From an uncultured Lachnospiraceae bacterium (GTDB lineage Bacteria > Bacillota > Clostridia > Lachnospirales > Lachnospiraceae): a DNA stretch of 49,567 nucleotides. Within the stretch, counting starts at the first letter, position 1; every line of letters begins with the position of its first letter. The notes beneath the pieces are model-generated. The model did not search any database. It was not told the DNA's origin and worked only from the letters and a program-made list of their open reading frames with translations. The DNA lies in contig CAJTVN010000033.1 in assembly GCA_910579685.1 (NCBI GenBank), forward strand, positions 1 through 49,567, read 5' to 3'. Position numbers and translations under genes: made by a program. Shown piece after piece: positions 33,215-41,191 of this stretch.

Positions 33215-34984
33215 ATGCTGCGTAGTGTGAGAAGGCAGATCATGTATATTTTTATTCTCGTCACCGTCATCCCGGTGCTGGTGGTGGGGGCGATCGCTGT
33301 TTCTGTGTTGAAAAAGCAGATGAGGGAGCGGTATGAGGAACAGGTGGAGGCGGAGAATACCAGGGTGAAATCCATCCTGTTTGACATCACGCTCTCGATG
33401 TACAATGGCTGCGAACCCATTGTCACCTGGCAGGCTTACCGGGATCTTCTGTCCACGGAGGATTTCTCGAAAAGCGACAAGACGAATCATGATTCTCTGA
33501 CGCGCTCTCTGGCATCTCTGAAGGAGAACACGGCGGCCATATCCTCCATTGCCATATACACGGATAATCCCAATATTCCTGAGGGGACGGGGATCTCTTA
33601 TATGGAAAATCATTTTGAGGATCAGGAGTGGTATCAAAATACAAGGAACGGGGAATGGAGCAACTGGACCTGTACCATGGTTCCTCTGAATCCGACCCAG
33701 GAGGCTTTGGAGCTCACGCTTGTGAGAAGAATCAATATCGGATCCTCCCGGTATGAGGCTTATCTTGTGATGACGGTGAGCACGAGCTATCTGAGAAACC
33801 GCCTGATCAAGACGAACAGCTTTCTGCTTGCCAGCGTGGATGCTCTTCCCTGTTTCTTTTCCTCGGAATACCGGATGATGGAGACGGACATGCCCTTTGA
33901 GAAGGACTTTGAGGGAGGATATTATTCCTATCGGGGTTCCATGGATATCAAGGGGGAGAGGGCCATGACCTGCATCACCACTCTGCTGCCCTATAAGGTG
34001 TCAAACAAGTTCTATATCCTGTCAAGCGATCTGGAAGCCTACCGGCAGATGGAACGGTTTTCCCTTCTGTTTGTGGTTCTGGTAGCCATAGTGATCGCCG
34101 GGACGGTGATCGTGATTATCTTGTTTTCCTCTTATCTCAGCGACCGGATTCTCACGCTGCGCACTGCCATGCATCAGGCAAGTATGGGAGATTATAATAT
34201 CATAGACGAGTTTCGGGGCGAGGATGAGCTTACGGATATTTTCAGCGATCTCATGACCATGGTGGGAAGGATTCATGACAAGGAGGCGGAGTTTTTCGAG
34301 GGAAGGATCAAGGAGCAGAAGCTGGTGAACAAACAGCAGGAAATGGAATTCAAGATGCTTTCCAGCCAGATCAACCCTCATTTTCTGTACAATACACTGG
34401 AGACGATCCGGATGCAGGCTATCAGCAGCCGGAACAGGGAGGTGGCTACCTCCATTATGCTTCTGGCGGACAGTATGCATTATGTGCTGGAGAACACGGG
34501 GACGGCTCTGACCACTATCGCCAGAGAGCTTGAGCATGTGAAGACCTACCTGCAGATCCAGAAGCTCAGGTTTAGGGACAGGGTGTGCTGGGATTTTTAT
34601 CTGGACGAGACGGTGGATATGGACCGGTTCGTGATTCTTCCCCTACTGCTGCAGCCGGTTGTGGAGAACGCTATTGTGCACGGGCTTGAGGGGAAAGAGG
34701 AGAAGGGACATATCAGTCTGATTATAGAGCGGGAAAAAGAGGATAAAATAATAATAACGGTTAAGGATAACGGCAAAGGGATAGGATCGGAGAAGCTGGA
34801 GCAGCTTGGACGGTCCATCAGGGAAAAGGGCCTGGACGACAGCTCCAGTATAGGACTGCACAACATTGACCAGAGGGTGAAGCTGTTTTACGGTGAGGAG
34901 TATGGTCTTACGATTACGAGCGAGCTTTTTAAGGGTACCTGTGTGTCCCTGATCCTTCCGTTTGGGGAGGATGGTGAGGGGTAG
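33215..34984 (+). CDS. YesM-type sensor histidine kinase, importer cluster 2
   Basis: A 589-residue kinase: membrane helix (about 8-30), extracytoplasmic sensor domain, second membrane helix (about 280-305), HAMP, then INPHFLYNTLETIRM (His389) and ATPase boxes VVENAIVHGLEG (Asn485) and VKDNGKGIG. It is almost the same length as the cluster 1 kinase but has a different sensor domain. It starts 6 nt after yesL and is followed after 5 nt by its regulator, so signal and response are made together. Confidence 0.92.
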   Translation: MLRSVRRQIMYIFILVTVIPVLVVGAIAVSVLKKQMRERYEEQVEAENTRVKSILFDITLSMYNGCEPIVTWQAYRDLLSTEDFSKSDKTNHDSLTRSLASLKENTAAISSIAIYTDNPNIPEGTGISYMENHFEDQEWYQNTRNGEWSNWTCTMVPLNPTQEALELTLVRRINIGSSRYEAYLVMTVSTSYLRNRLIKTNSFLLASVDALPCFFSSEYRMMETDMPFEKDFEGGYYSYRGSMDIKGERAMTCITTLLPYKVSNKFYILSSDLEAYRQMERFSLLFVVLVAIVIAGTVIVIILFSSYLSDRILTLRTAMHQASMGDYNIIDEFRGEDELTDIFSDLMTMVGRIHDKEAEFFEGRIKEQKLVNKQQEMEFKMLSSQINPHFLYNTLETIRMQAISSRNREVATSIMLLADSMHYVLENTGTALTTIARELEHVKTYLQIQKLRFRDRVCWDFYLDETVDMDRFVILPLLLQPVVENAIVHGLEGKEEKGHISLIIEREKEDKIIITVKDNGKGIGSEKLEQLGRSIREKGLDDSSSIGLHNIDQRVKLFYGEEYGLTITSELFKGTCVSLILPFGEDGEG

Positions 34985-34989
34985 AGTTT

Positions 34990-36543
34990 ATGAAGAATAT
35001 GCTGATTGATGTCCTTATTGTGGATGATGAGGCTTTTATAAGGGAAGGCCTGAAATACATGATCGAGTGGGAGGAGCTTGGCTTTACGATCTGCGACGAG
35101 GCGGAAAACGGGGAGGAGGCAGTGGAGAAGATTCTGCTCTATCAGCCGGGCCTGGTGCTTCTGGACATCAGGATTCCCGGAATGTCCGGAACGGAGGTGA
35201 TCCAGGAGGTAAGGCACAGGGGATTTGAAGGCGAGATTATTTTTCTCAGCGGCTATACGGAGTTTACGTATGCCCAGGCGGCTCTCGAGTACGGAGCGTT
35301 CAAGTATATCACCAAGCCCATTGACGAGGGGAAGCTGACCGATGCCGTACAGGCGGTAAAGGAGAAGATCGAGCGGCGTTATGACAAAGAGCGTTCCCTG
35401 AACCAATATCTGAAAAAGGCCAGATCCATGGTGCTCTATGATCTTCTTGTGGGCCGTGAATTCGACCCTTCCATCAATTACAATGAGCTGGGACTTTATG
35501 CCTCCATCTATCAGGTGGTGATGTATGAAAATTATGCGCCGTATTTTCAGATGATTGACCTGGCAAGTCTGCTTATGATTGACATGGGCTCCTTCGAACG
35601 GATCCAGATTCATCAGAGGGAGGTTCTTCTGCTGAAGAACCGGAACGCTCTGGAACGGTTTCAGTCATGGGTTCTGCGCTATGAGGGCGGATACCAGAAG
35701 GGATCTCCCATGGATTCCCTGTTTTTTGTCTATGGGGAGGCGGTGTCCAATATCAGGGAAATCGGCAGATCGTATCATCAGTGTGCCGCACTCATAAAGA
35801 GAAGATTTTTCTGCGGAGAAAATCAGCATATGCTGTCCTTTGAGGATCTTCCTGCGGACAGGGGGGAGGAGGAGACGGATCCGGCTGTGGGCAGGGTGTA
35901 CGGGCAGAGATTTTTCGAATCCATTCAGACCGGAAGCCGCAGCAGAATCGCCCGGATTCTGGAGGAGCTTCGGGAGTATGTCTGCGGAAAGGATCTGGAG
36001 GTTTTGAATGTGAGACATTTTCTGGTGGACATTTTCCTGCAGGTGAAATTGAATACCATCAATACCTATGGAAAAAGCCATGATATCCCTTTTCAGAACA
36101 ACGCATCTGTCATAGAGCTGATCGAAAACAAGTCGTATCTCTATGAGATCCTGGACTATTTTATGCAGCAGTTTGAGATGATCATGGAGAGAATCGGAAG
36201 CGGATCCTCGGACAGTGTGTTTGAGGATGTCCTGCATTACATCAATATGAATTATGCCTCCCAGCTGAAGCTGGAAGAGATCGCGGCTCTGTTCGGATAC
36301 AACAGCTCCTATTTTGGAAAGCTGTTCACGCAGAAAAACGGGTGTAATTTTAAAACCTATCTGGACAATATCCGTATTGAGCAATCAAAGAAATTGCTGC
36401 TGGAGACGGACTGGAAGGTGTATGAAATCGCGGCAGGGGTGGGATACAGTCATGTGGACGTTTACCACCAGAAGTTCAAAAAGCTGGTGAACATGAGCCC
36501 GGCGGAATTTCGCAGGGCTTCGGGCGCAGGCGGGGAGGAATAG
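34990..36543 (+). CDS. YesN-type AraC response regulator, importer cluster 2
   Basis: A 517-residue regulator. The receiver has VDDEAF (residues 11-16), phospho-acceptor Asp59 in LVLLDIRIPG, and KYITKPIDEGK with the conserved Lys. A long middle region of about 270 residues of unknown role follows. The C-terminal AraC domain carries LEEIAALFGYNSSYFGKLFT and KVYEIAAGVGYSHVDVYHQK. It probably activates this operon, including itself. Confidence 0.92.
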   Translation: MKNMLIDVLIVDDEAFIREGLKYMIEWEELGFTICDEAENGEEAVEKILLYQPGLVLLDIRIPGMSGTEVIQEVRHRGFEGEIIFLSGYTEFTYAQAALEYGAFKYITKPIDEGKLTDAVQAVKEKIERRYDKERSLNQYLKKARSMVLYDLLVGREFDPSINYNELGLYASIYQVVMYENYAPYFQMIDLASLLMIDMGSFERIQIHQREVLLLKNRNALERFQSWVLRYEGGYQKGSPMDSLFFVYGEAVSNIREIGRSYHQCAALIKRRFFCGENQHMLSFEDLPADRGEEETDPAVGRVYGQRFFESIQTGSRSRIARILEELREYVCGKDLEVLNVRHFLVDIFLQVKLNTINTYGKSHDIPFQNNASVIELIENKSYLYEILDYFMQQFEMIMERIGSGSSDSVFEDVLHYINMNYASQLKLEEIAALFGYNSSYFGKLFTQKNGCNFKTYLDNIRIEQSKKLLLETDWKVYEIAAGVGYSHVDVYHQKFKKLVNMSPAEFRRASGAGGEE

Positions 36544-36586
36544 CGGGCATCTTACAGGGAAAATATGCATGTTGCCCTGTTTGCCA

Positions 36587-36615
36587 TTGTCTCTTTCGCA
36601 AATCCCATCTATACT
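36587..36615 (+). promoter_or_regulatory. Promoter of the hydrolase gene
   Basis: TTGTCT (36587-36592), 17 nt, TATACT (36610-36615). The ATG is 27 nt downstream, with AGGAGGT in between. Confidence 0.65.
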
Positions 36616-36641
36616 TACCTTGATGACAGGAGGTAAGCAGG

Positions 36642-37841
36642 ATGGGATTTATTTTATTACGGTTATTTGCGGCGGCGGCAGCCGTATTGTGTGCGGCGGC
36701 TCTGATTAAGAGGAGGAGGGTGCGGAAAGCCGGGGGCTTTGCCATTACGGGCATGGTACTGGGACTGCTGTTATTTGCGGTTTCCTTCCTTCCCTCCTTG
36801 CTGTTTACGGACTATGAGGGTCTTGAGCCATCAGGGGAATACGAGGTGGCGCAGGCCCGGGCCATACTTGTGGACAAGGACAGAGCGGAGGCCTTTGAGT
36901 CGGACGGCTCCAGGAGAGAGGTGCCTGTTTATTTTTATTATCCGGAAAACGGGGATGCCACAGAGGAAGGCTTTCCCCTGGTGGTGTTCTCCCACGGGGC
37001 TTTCGGGTATTATCAGAGCAATGTCTCTGCTTACCTGGAGCTTGCAAGCCACGGCTATGTGGTGGTCAGCCTGGATCACCCGTATCATTCCTTTTTCACC
37101 ACGGACACGCAGGGCAAAAGGATTACCGTGGATCCCGGATTTATGCGGGAGGTGATGGGAGCTAACCAGGACAATATGTCGCAGGAGGAGATCTGGGAGC
37201 TGTCCCGGGGATGGCTGGAGCTTAGGACACAGGACATGGATTTTGTGATAGACAGCATGAAGGATGCGGCGGAGGAAGCGGGCGCTGCGGGAGAGGGGAG
37301 CCTTTCATCCGCATGGTTTTTTGAATCCGATGAGCAGGAGAGGGGGATCCGGGGAGCTCTCGCCATGACAGATATCGAAAGGATCGGTCTGATGGGCCAT
37401 TCCTTGGGAGGCGCTGCCAGCGTAACGGTGGGCAGGAGCCGTGAGGATATCGGAGCCGTGGCGGATCTTGACGGAACCATGCTGGGTGAGGAGACGGGCT
37501 TTGAAAACGGAGTCTGCACGTATTTTGCGGAGCCTTATCCGGTGCCGCTTTTGATGATCGATAATGAGGAGCATTACAGGGTGGGGAGGGAGGCCGGGGC
37601 GCTCTATGTGAATTCCTTTATTCTGGAGAATGCCGTCTGCAGCGTGCACACGTATTTTGAGGGAAGCGGACATATGAACTTTACGGATCTTCCCCTGTTT
37701 TCTCCGCCGCTGGCTTCGCTCCTGGGTACGGGAAATGTGGATGCCAGGGAATGTATCGAGACAATGAACAGTATTATCCTGCAGTTTTTTGACTATTATT
37801 TAAAAGGGCAGGGGGAGCTTTCGATTGCGCCGAAGTATTGA
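36642..37841 (+). CDS. Membrane-anchored alpha/beta hydrolase, PAF-acetylhydrolase-like
   Basis: A 399-residue protein. Two N-terminal membrane helices (about 3-22 and 32-55) anchor a hydrolase domain. VVFSHGAFGYYQSN forms the oxyanion region, the nucleophile elbow is GHSLGG (Ser254), a likely Asp lies in VADLDGTM (Asp276), and His344 is in GSGHMNFTDLP. The order and spacing resemble platelet-activating-factor acetylhydrolases and related dienelactone-type esterases. The substrate is unknown, possibly a lipid or acyl ester outside the cell. It has its own promoter; the LytTR gene follows closely. Confidence 0.85.
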   Translation: MGFILLRLFAAAAAVLCAAALIKRRRVRKAGGFAITGMVLGLLLFAVSFLPSLLFTDYEGLEPSGEYEVAQARAILVDKDRAEAFESDGSRREVPVYFYYPENGDATEEGFPLVVFSHGAFGYYQSNVSAYLELASHGYVVVSLDHPYHSFFTTDTQGKRITVDPGFMREVMGANQDNMSQEEIWELSRGWLELRTQDMDFVIDSMKDAAEEAGAAGEGSLSSAWFFESDEQERGIRGALAMTDIERIGLMGHSLGGAASVTVGRSREDIGAVADLDGTMLGEETGFENGVCTYFAEPYPVPLLMIDNEEHYRVGREAGALYVNSFILENAVCSVHTYFEGSGHMNFTDLPLFSPPLASLLGTGNVDARECIETMNSIILQFFDYYLKGQGELSIAPKY

Positions 37842-37857
37842 GACGGGGAGCGTCAGT

Positions 37858-38304
37858 ATGGAGATAAAAATTCTGAAAATAAAGAGGGACCAGCCGGAGC
37901 GGGTGGAGATCCGCTGTCATGAGGTCACAGAGCAGGTCAGAGAGATTGCGGACTTTGTGAGGTCACGGCAGGGGAGGCTGACAGGGTACATGGAGGGCAG
38001 GCAGTTTGAGATCCCGGTAATGGATATCCACTATATTGAGGCGGTGGATAACAGGGTGTTTCTCTACAGCTCCGGGGAGGTCTACGAGACAAGACAAAAG
38101 CTCTATGAGCTAGAGGAGATTCTGAGGGAAAAGTATTTCCTGCGCATCTCAAAATCAACCCTCTTAAATCTCATGAAGGTGAGCGCCCTGAAACCGGCCC
38201 TGAACGGCAGGTTCCAGGCCCTCCTGCATAGCGGCGAGGAGGTCATTATTTCAAGAAAATATGTGCCGGAGCTGAAAAAGGCACTGAAAGGCGGTGTTTC
38301 TTAG
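37858..38304 (+). CDS. LytTR DNA-binding protein, stand-alone
   Basis: The start is ATG 37858 after GGGGAG. The 148-residue protein has a short N-terminal region and a LytTR domain: VMDIHYIEAVDNRVFLYSS, RQKLYELEEIL, YFLRISKSTLLNLMKV and ISRKYVPELKKALKG. There is no receiver. Stand-alone LytTR proteins paired with a DUF3021 membrane protein are a common Firmicute unit in which the membrane partner restrains the regulator. That partner is the next gene. Confidence 0.9.
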   Translation: MEIKILKIKRDQPERVEIRCHEVTEQVREIADFVRSRQGRLTGYMEGRQFEIPVMDIHYIEAVDNRVFLYSSGEVYETRQKLYELEEILREKYFLRISKSTLLNLMKVSALKPALNGRFQALLHSGEEVIISRKYVPELKKALKGGVS

Positions 38305-38738
38305 TGAACGGAAAAGAATTTGCCATTCGTCTTATGACGACTTATTTTACCCTGGTCACGCTTATCACGGCGGCAACTCTTGGGATGGGCCAGTATTTTG
38401 AGCCAGAAGCCTCATTCGGGTATGAGGCCTTTGCCTCGCCCCTGATCTACGGAGTCTGCGGCACGCTTCCCGGTATTGTCATGTATTCCCGGAAGGAGCT
38501 GTCCGTAAAGGCGTTTCTCATCCGCAAGGCGCTGCAGTTTGTGTTGATTGAGATTACCGTGCTTTGTGCTGCGTTTTGTGATCCGAATCGTGAGCTGAGA
38601 ACGGATATTCTGGCGGGAATGGGCATCTGCGTTTTCGTGATTTTTGTCCTGGCACACGGGATCGAGTGGATTGAGGACTGTATTGCGGCAAAAAGGCTTA
38701 CCGAGGAGCTTCTGGCTTTTCAGAGGAATATATACTAG
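38304..38738 (+). CDS. DUF3021 membrane protein
   Basis: A 144-residue protein with four hydrophobic segments. It starts at GTG 38304, overlapping the LytTR stop by one base, so the pair is coupled. By family precedent it inhibits the LytTR protein at the membrane. Its stop codon shares CTAG with the stop of the convergent gene (see findings). Confidence 0.85.
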   Translation: MNGKEFAIRLMTTYFTLVTLITAATLGMGQYFEPEASFGYEAFASPLIYGVCGTLPGIVMYSRKELSVKAFLIRKALQFVLIEITVLCAAFCDPNRELRTDILAGMGICVFVIFVLAHGIEWIEDCIAAKRLTEELLAFQRNIY

Positions 38739-39565
38739 AATCTGTGACCGCCGCCCCCGCCGCTGCTATGTCCGCCGCCCCCTCCGCCACCGCTGTGGCC
38801 TCCTCCGGAGCCGCCCGAGCTGCTACTGCTGGGAGGGTCGTAAACCTTGGTCTGGCTGGTCAGAATCTTTCTGGGATTTCGGAAGTCAAACCGGGTGGAG
38901 ATGGATCCCAGTATTTCACCTGTGCCGGGCTTCGATGAGCGTGAGAGGCTCCTTGCCAGAAAGTAGTTGAGCAGTGCGGCCAGGATAAAGGCGAGAAGAG
39001 CGTTGCTTATGTATTTCATGGGCTGTGCGATCTTTTCGCCCGCAAGGACGGCACCGATCTGTTCAAAAGCACTGGAGGCGCACAGATAGTAATCGCCGTT
39101 TGAGGCATAGCGGTACACGTTGTCGGTGATGGTGTCGGCGTAGGACTTGCCTATGGTCCGGTATATGGCTCCGTCGCTGAAAAGGTAGAGCTCCCGGTTG
39201 TCCATGTCGATGAGAAACAAAGTGCCGCTTTCTGTGCCAAACAGCCCGTGGTAGTAATCGTCCGCAAAGGAGGCGGCGGAGTAAGAGTTTGCGGAGATGG
39301 ACTTGAAGGCGGCATTTCCATAGGCAGTGACCGTGCGCATGGCAGCGGCCAGCTCTTCCTGTTCCCTGCTGCCTAAAAGCTGTGCGTCATCCTCCAGAAT
39401 GATGCAGTATCCTGTATCCGGATTTTCCCACAGGATTGTGTTCTGGGATTCGGCGTATGCTCCAAGCGGAAAAAGGAGACAGGCGGGCAGCAGGAAAAGT
39501 GTGCATATCATAATCATAGAATAGAGGGAGCGCCTGCGGGCGCTTTTTTGTCTTTTATTTCGCAT
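38735..39565 (-). CDS. TPM-domain membrane protein with Gly/His-rich tail
   Basis: The start is ATG 39565, 8 nt after GGAGG; the gene overlaps the zinc-ribbon gene by 11 bp. The 276-residue protein has a signal sequence or membrane anchor, a TPM-type domain (LWENPDTGYCIILEDDAQLL, then SYSAASFADDYYHGLFG and GTLFLIDMDNRELYLFSDG), a membrane helix around residue 195, and a C-terminal tail of Ser and Gly runs with scattered His (GGGHSGGGGGGGHSSGGGG). TPM proteins of the YgcG type often end in such Gly-rich tails. The role is not established. Confidence 0.8.
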   Translation of the reverse strand: MRNKRQKSARRRSLYSMIMICTLFLLPACLLFPLGAYAESQNTILWENPDTGYCIILEDDAQLLGSREQEELAAAMRTVTAYGNAAFKSISANSYSAASFADDYYHGLFGTESGTLFLIDMDNRELYLFSDGAIYRTIGKSYADTITDNVYRYASNGDYYLCASSAFEQIGAVLAGEKIAQPMKYISNALLAFILAALLNYFLARSLSRSSKPGTGEILGSISTRFDFRNPRKILTSQTKVYDPPSSSSSGGSGGGHSGGGGGGGHSSGGGGGHRF

Positions 39566-40991
39566 AGTCATCACCTCCGTGTCTCTGAAACTGGGGGAGC
39601 TTCCTGGTGGCAAGAATATTATATTTCTGAATGATCGCCGTTATGGCGGATAAAATTCCGACATAGGAGAGGATCGTGCCGCCGTAATACCACAGATCCG
39701 ATACGGGATTTATCACGTGGATCAGGACGGTGACCAAAAGGGAAAGGAGTGGGCCCGCTATGGCTGGCACATGGCTTTTTCCCGGAAAGGCGCTGTGAGA
39801 GAGCAGCTCCCTCAAATTCACGGCTCCCGGTTTTCCTCTGAAAATTCTGCCGTTTTGACGGAACAGGTAACCACGGTCATCCATCTTCTGGTCTCTGCGG
39901 TAGATATCCGAAAGCTCCATCAGGTAGAGGATGAGGGTGGCTCCCGCAAGGAGGCCTGACAGGGAGAGAAGCAGCGTGGGCTTTATGGTCAGAAAGAGAT
40001 TCAGGAGAAAAAAGATCGGGACGGCCAGCAGTGCGGAGCCTGTCAGGTACTTGCGGATATCCATGGGGATATCGGCGGCAATCCTGCCGTTCTGGCCGTT
40101 TACCGTGGCATAGGCCACCCGGCCGTCCTTCCGGTAGGACAGAAACCAGACCGGATACATGACACGCTCCGGCTCATGGCAATAGGTGTTCAGGGCGATG
40201 TTCGTGGCAAAGCTGTTTCCCTCGGCGGGGAATTTCAGACCGGAAAAGGCGGGGGTGCTTTTGACCCTGCGGCCGCTGGTGGAATTCGCCAGGTCAATGG
40301 CTTCCTGCTTGTAGAGCTCGCTGTCCACGTCCGCAGTGTCCGCATAGAAGCCGCTTAAGAAGGCGGGCGTGAATTTCCTGCTGTCCCGTACATTAAAGGG
40401 AGCGATTCTCTCGCTGATGCTGTCTGAAAAGGAGGAAGAGGCATCGTAGGATATATCGTAGTAGGAGGCGTCAATTTCTCCTGTCAGATCATAGTGGTCC
40501 GTATAGATGTAGTCCCCTTTTCGGTAGGACTTCTCCCCTTTCATGGAAACGGGTCCCTTCTGGGTGATGCTGTAGGCCCAGTAGGGCATATAGATTCCCC
40601 GGAAGCCGTCGATATGCTTTTCATCCTTGAGCTCATTCGGGGCAAAGAGAGCGCGCCGCATCCGGGAAAGGTATGCCTTTTTGCATGCATCCTTCGTCAT
40701 CTTGAACGGAATGATATGGGAAGGGCGAAGCTGGCGGCTGATCCGGCTGTGGAGAATGGTTGATGCGCCGCAGAAGCTGCAGAATTCAGCTGCGGAGGTG
40801 TCGGTGCTTAGGATCTCGCCCCCGCACTGCGGGCAGGTAAAAACCGTTACGTCAAAGTCATTATGTTCCTCGGCCCCTTGATCCTCCGGTGTGGAATAGG
40901 GATCCTGGGTGGTGAGGCAGTGTTCACATTGGAGCAGCTGGGATTCAATGTCAAATTTCAGATTCCCGCCGCAGTTTGGACATTCGTACAC
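39555..40991 (-). CDS. Zinc-ribbon membrane protein paired with the TPM protein
   Basis: The start is GTG 40991 after CAGGGGGA; upstream codons have no start with a ribosome site. The 478-residue protein opens with two zinc ribbons (YECPNCGG with CEHC, then CPQCGGEI with CSFCG), followed by a roughly 200-residue domain (HIDGFRGIYMPYWAYSITQKG and others) and four membrane segments. Such proteins usually adjoin a TPM-domain gene, as here. Function unknown; membrane protein quality control or transport is a guess. Confidence 0.75.
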   Translation of the reverse strand: MYECPNCGGNLKFDIESQLLQCEHCLTTQDPYSTPEDQGAEEHNDFDVTVFTCPQCGGEILSTDTSAAEFCSFCGASTILHSRISRQLRPSHIIPFKMTKDACKKAYLSRMRRALFAPNELKDEKHIDGFRGIYMPYWAYSITQKGPVSMKGEKSYRKGDYIYTDHYDLTGEIDASYYDISYDASSSFSDSISERIAPFNVRDSRKFTPAFLSGFYADTADVDSELYKQEAIDLANSTSGRRVKSTPAFSGLKFPAEGNSFATNIALNTYCHEPERVMYPVWFLSYRKDGRVAYATVNGQNGRIAADIPMDIRKYLTGSALLAVPIFFLLNLFLTIKPTLLLSLSGLLAGATLILYLMELSDIYRRDQKMDDRGYLFRQNGRIFRGKPGAVNLRELLSHSAFPGKSHVPAIAGPLLSLLVTVLIHVINPVSDLWYYGGTILSYVGILSAITAIIQKYNILATRKLPQFQRHGGDDYAK

Positions 40992-41025
40992 AAAAATTTC
41001 CCCCTGTCTGGTAAGTTCTGTTTCT

Positions 41026-41054
41026 ATTTTAATGTGAGGAAGGGGAAAAGTAAA
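41026..41054 (-). promoter_or_regulatory. Promoter of the zinc-ribbon/TPM operon
   Basis: On the minus strand TTTACT (41049-41054), 17 nt, TAAAAT (41026-41031), about 35 nt before the GTG start. This supports the start choice. Confidence 0.6.
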
Positions 41055-41191
41055 TAGGGGATCGGGCGATCCACAAAAAGCGCAAATTGTCAAGTACGAA
41101 TTTTGCACGCTCCGGTACATGTTTGGGGGAAGAGGAGGTGGAAGAATTTGATATGATATTATTATATTCTTTATAGAAAGGGTGAAAGAGG

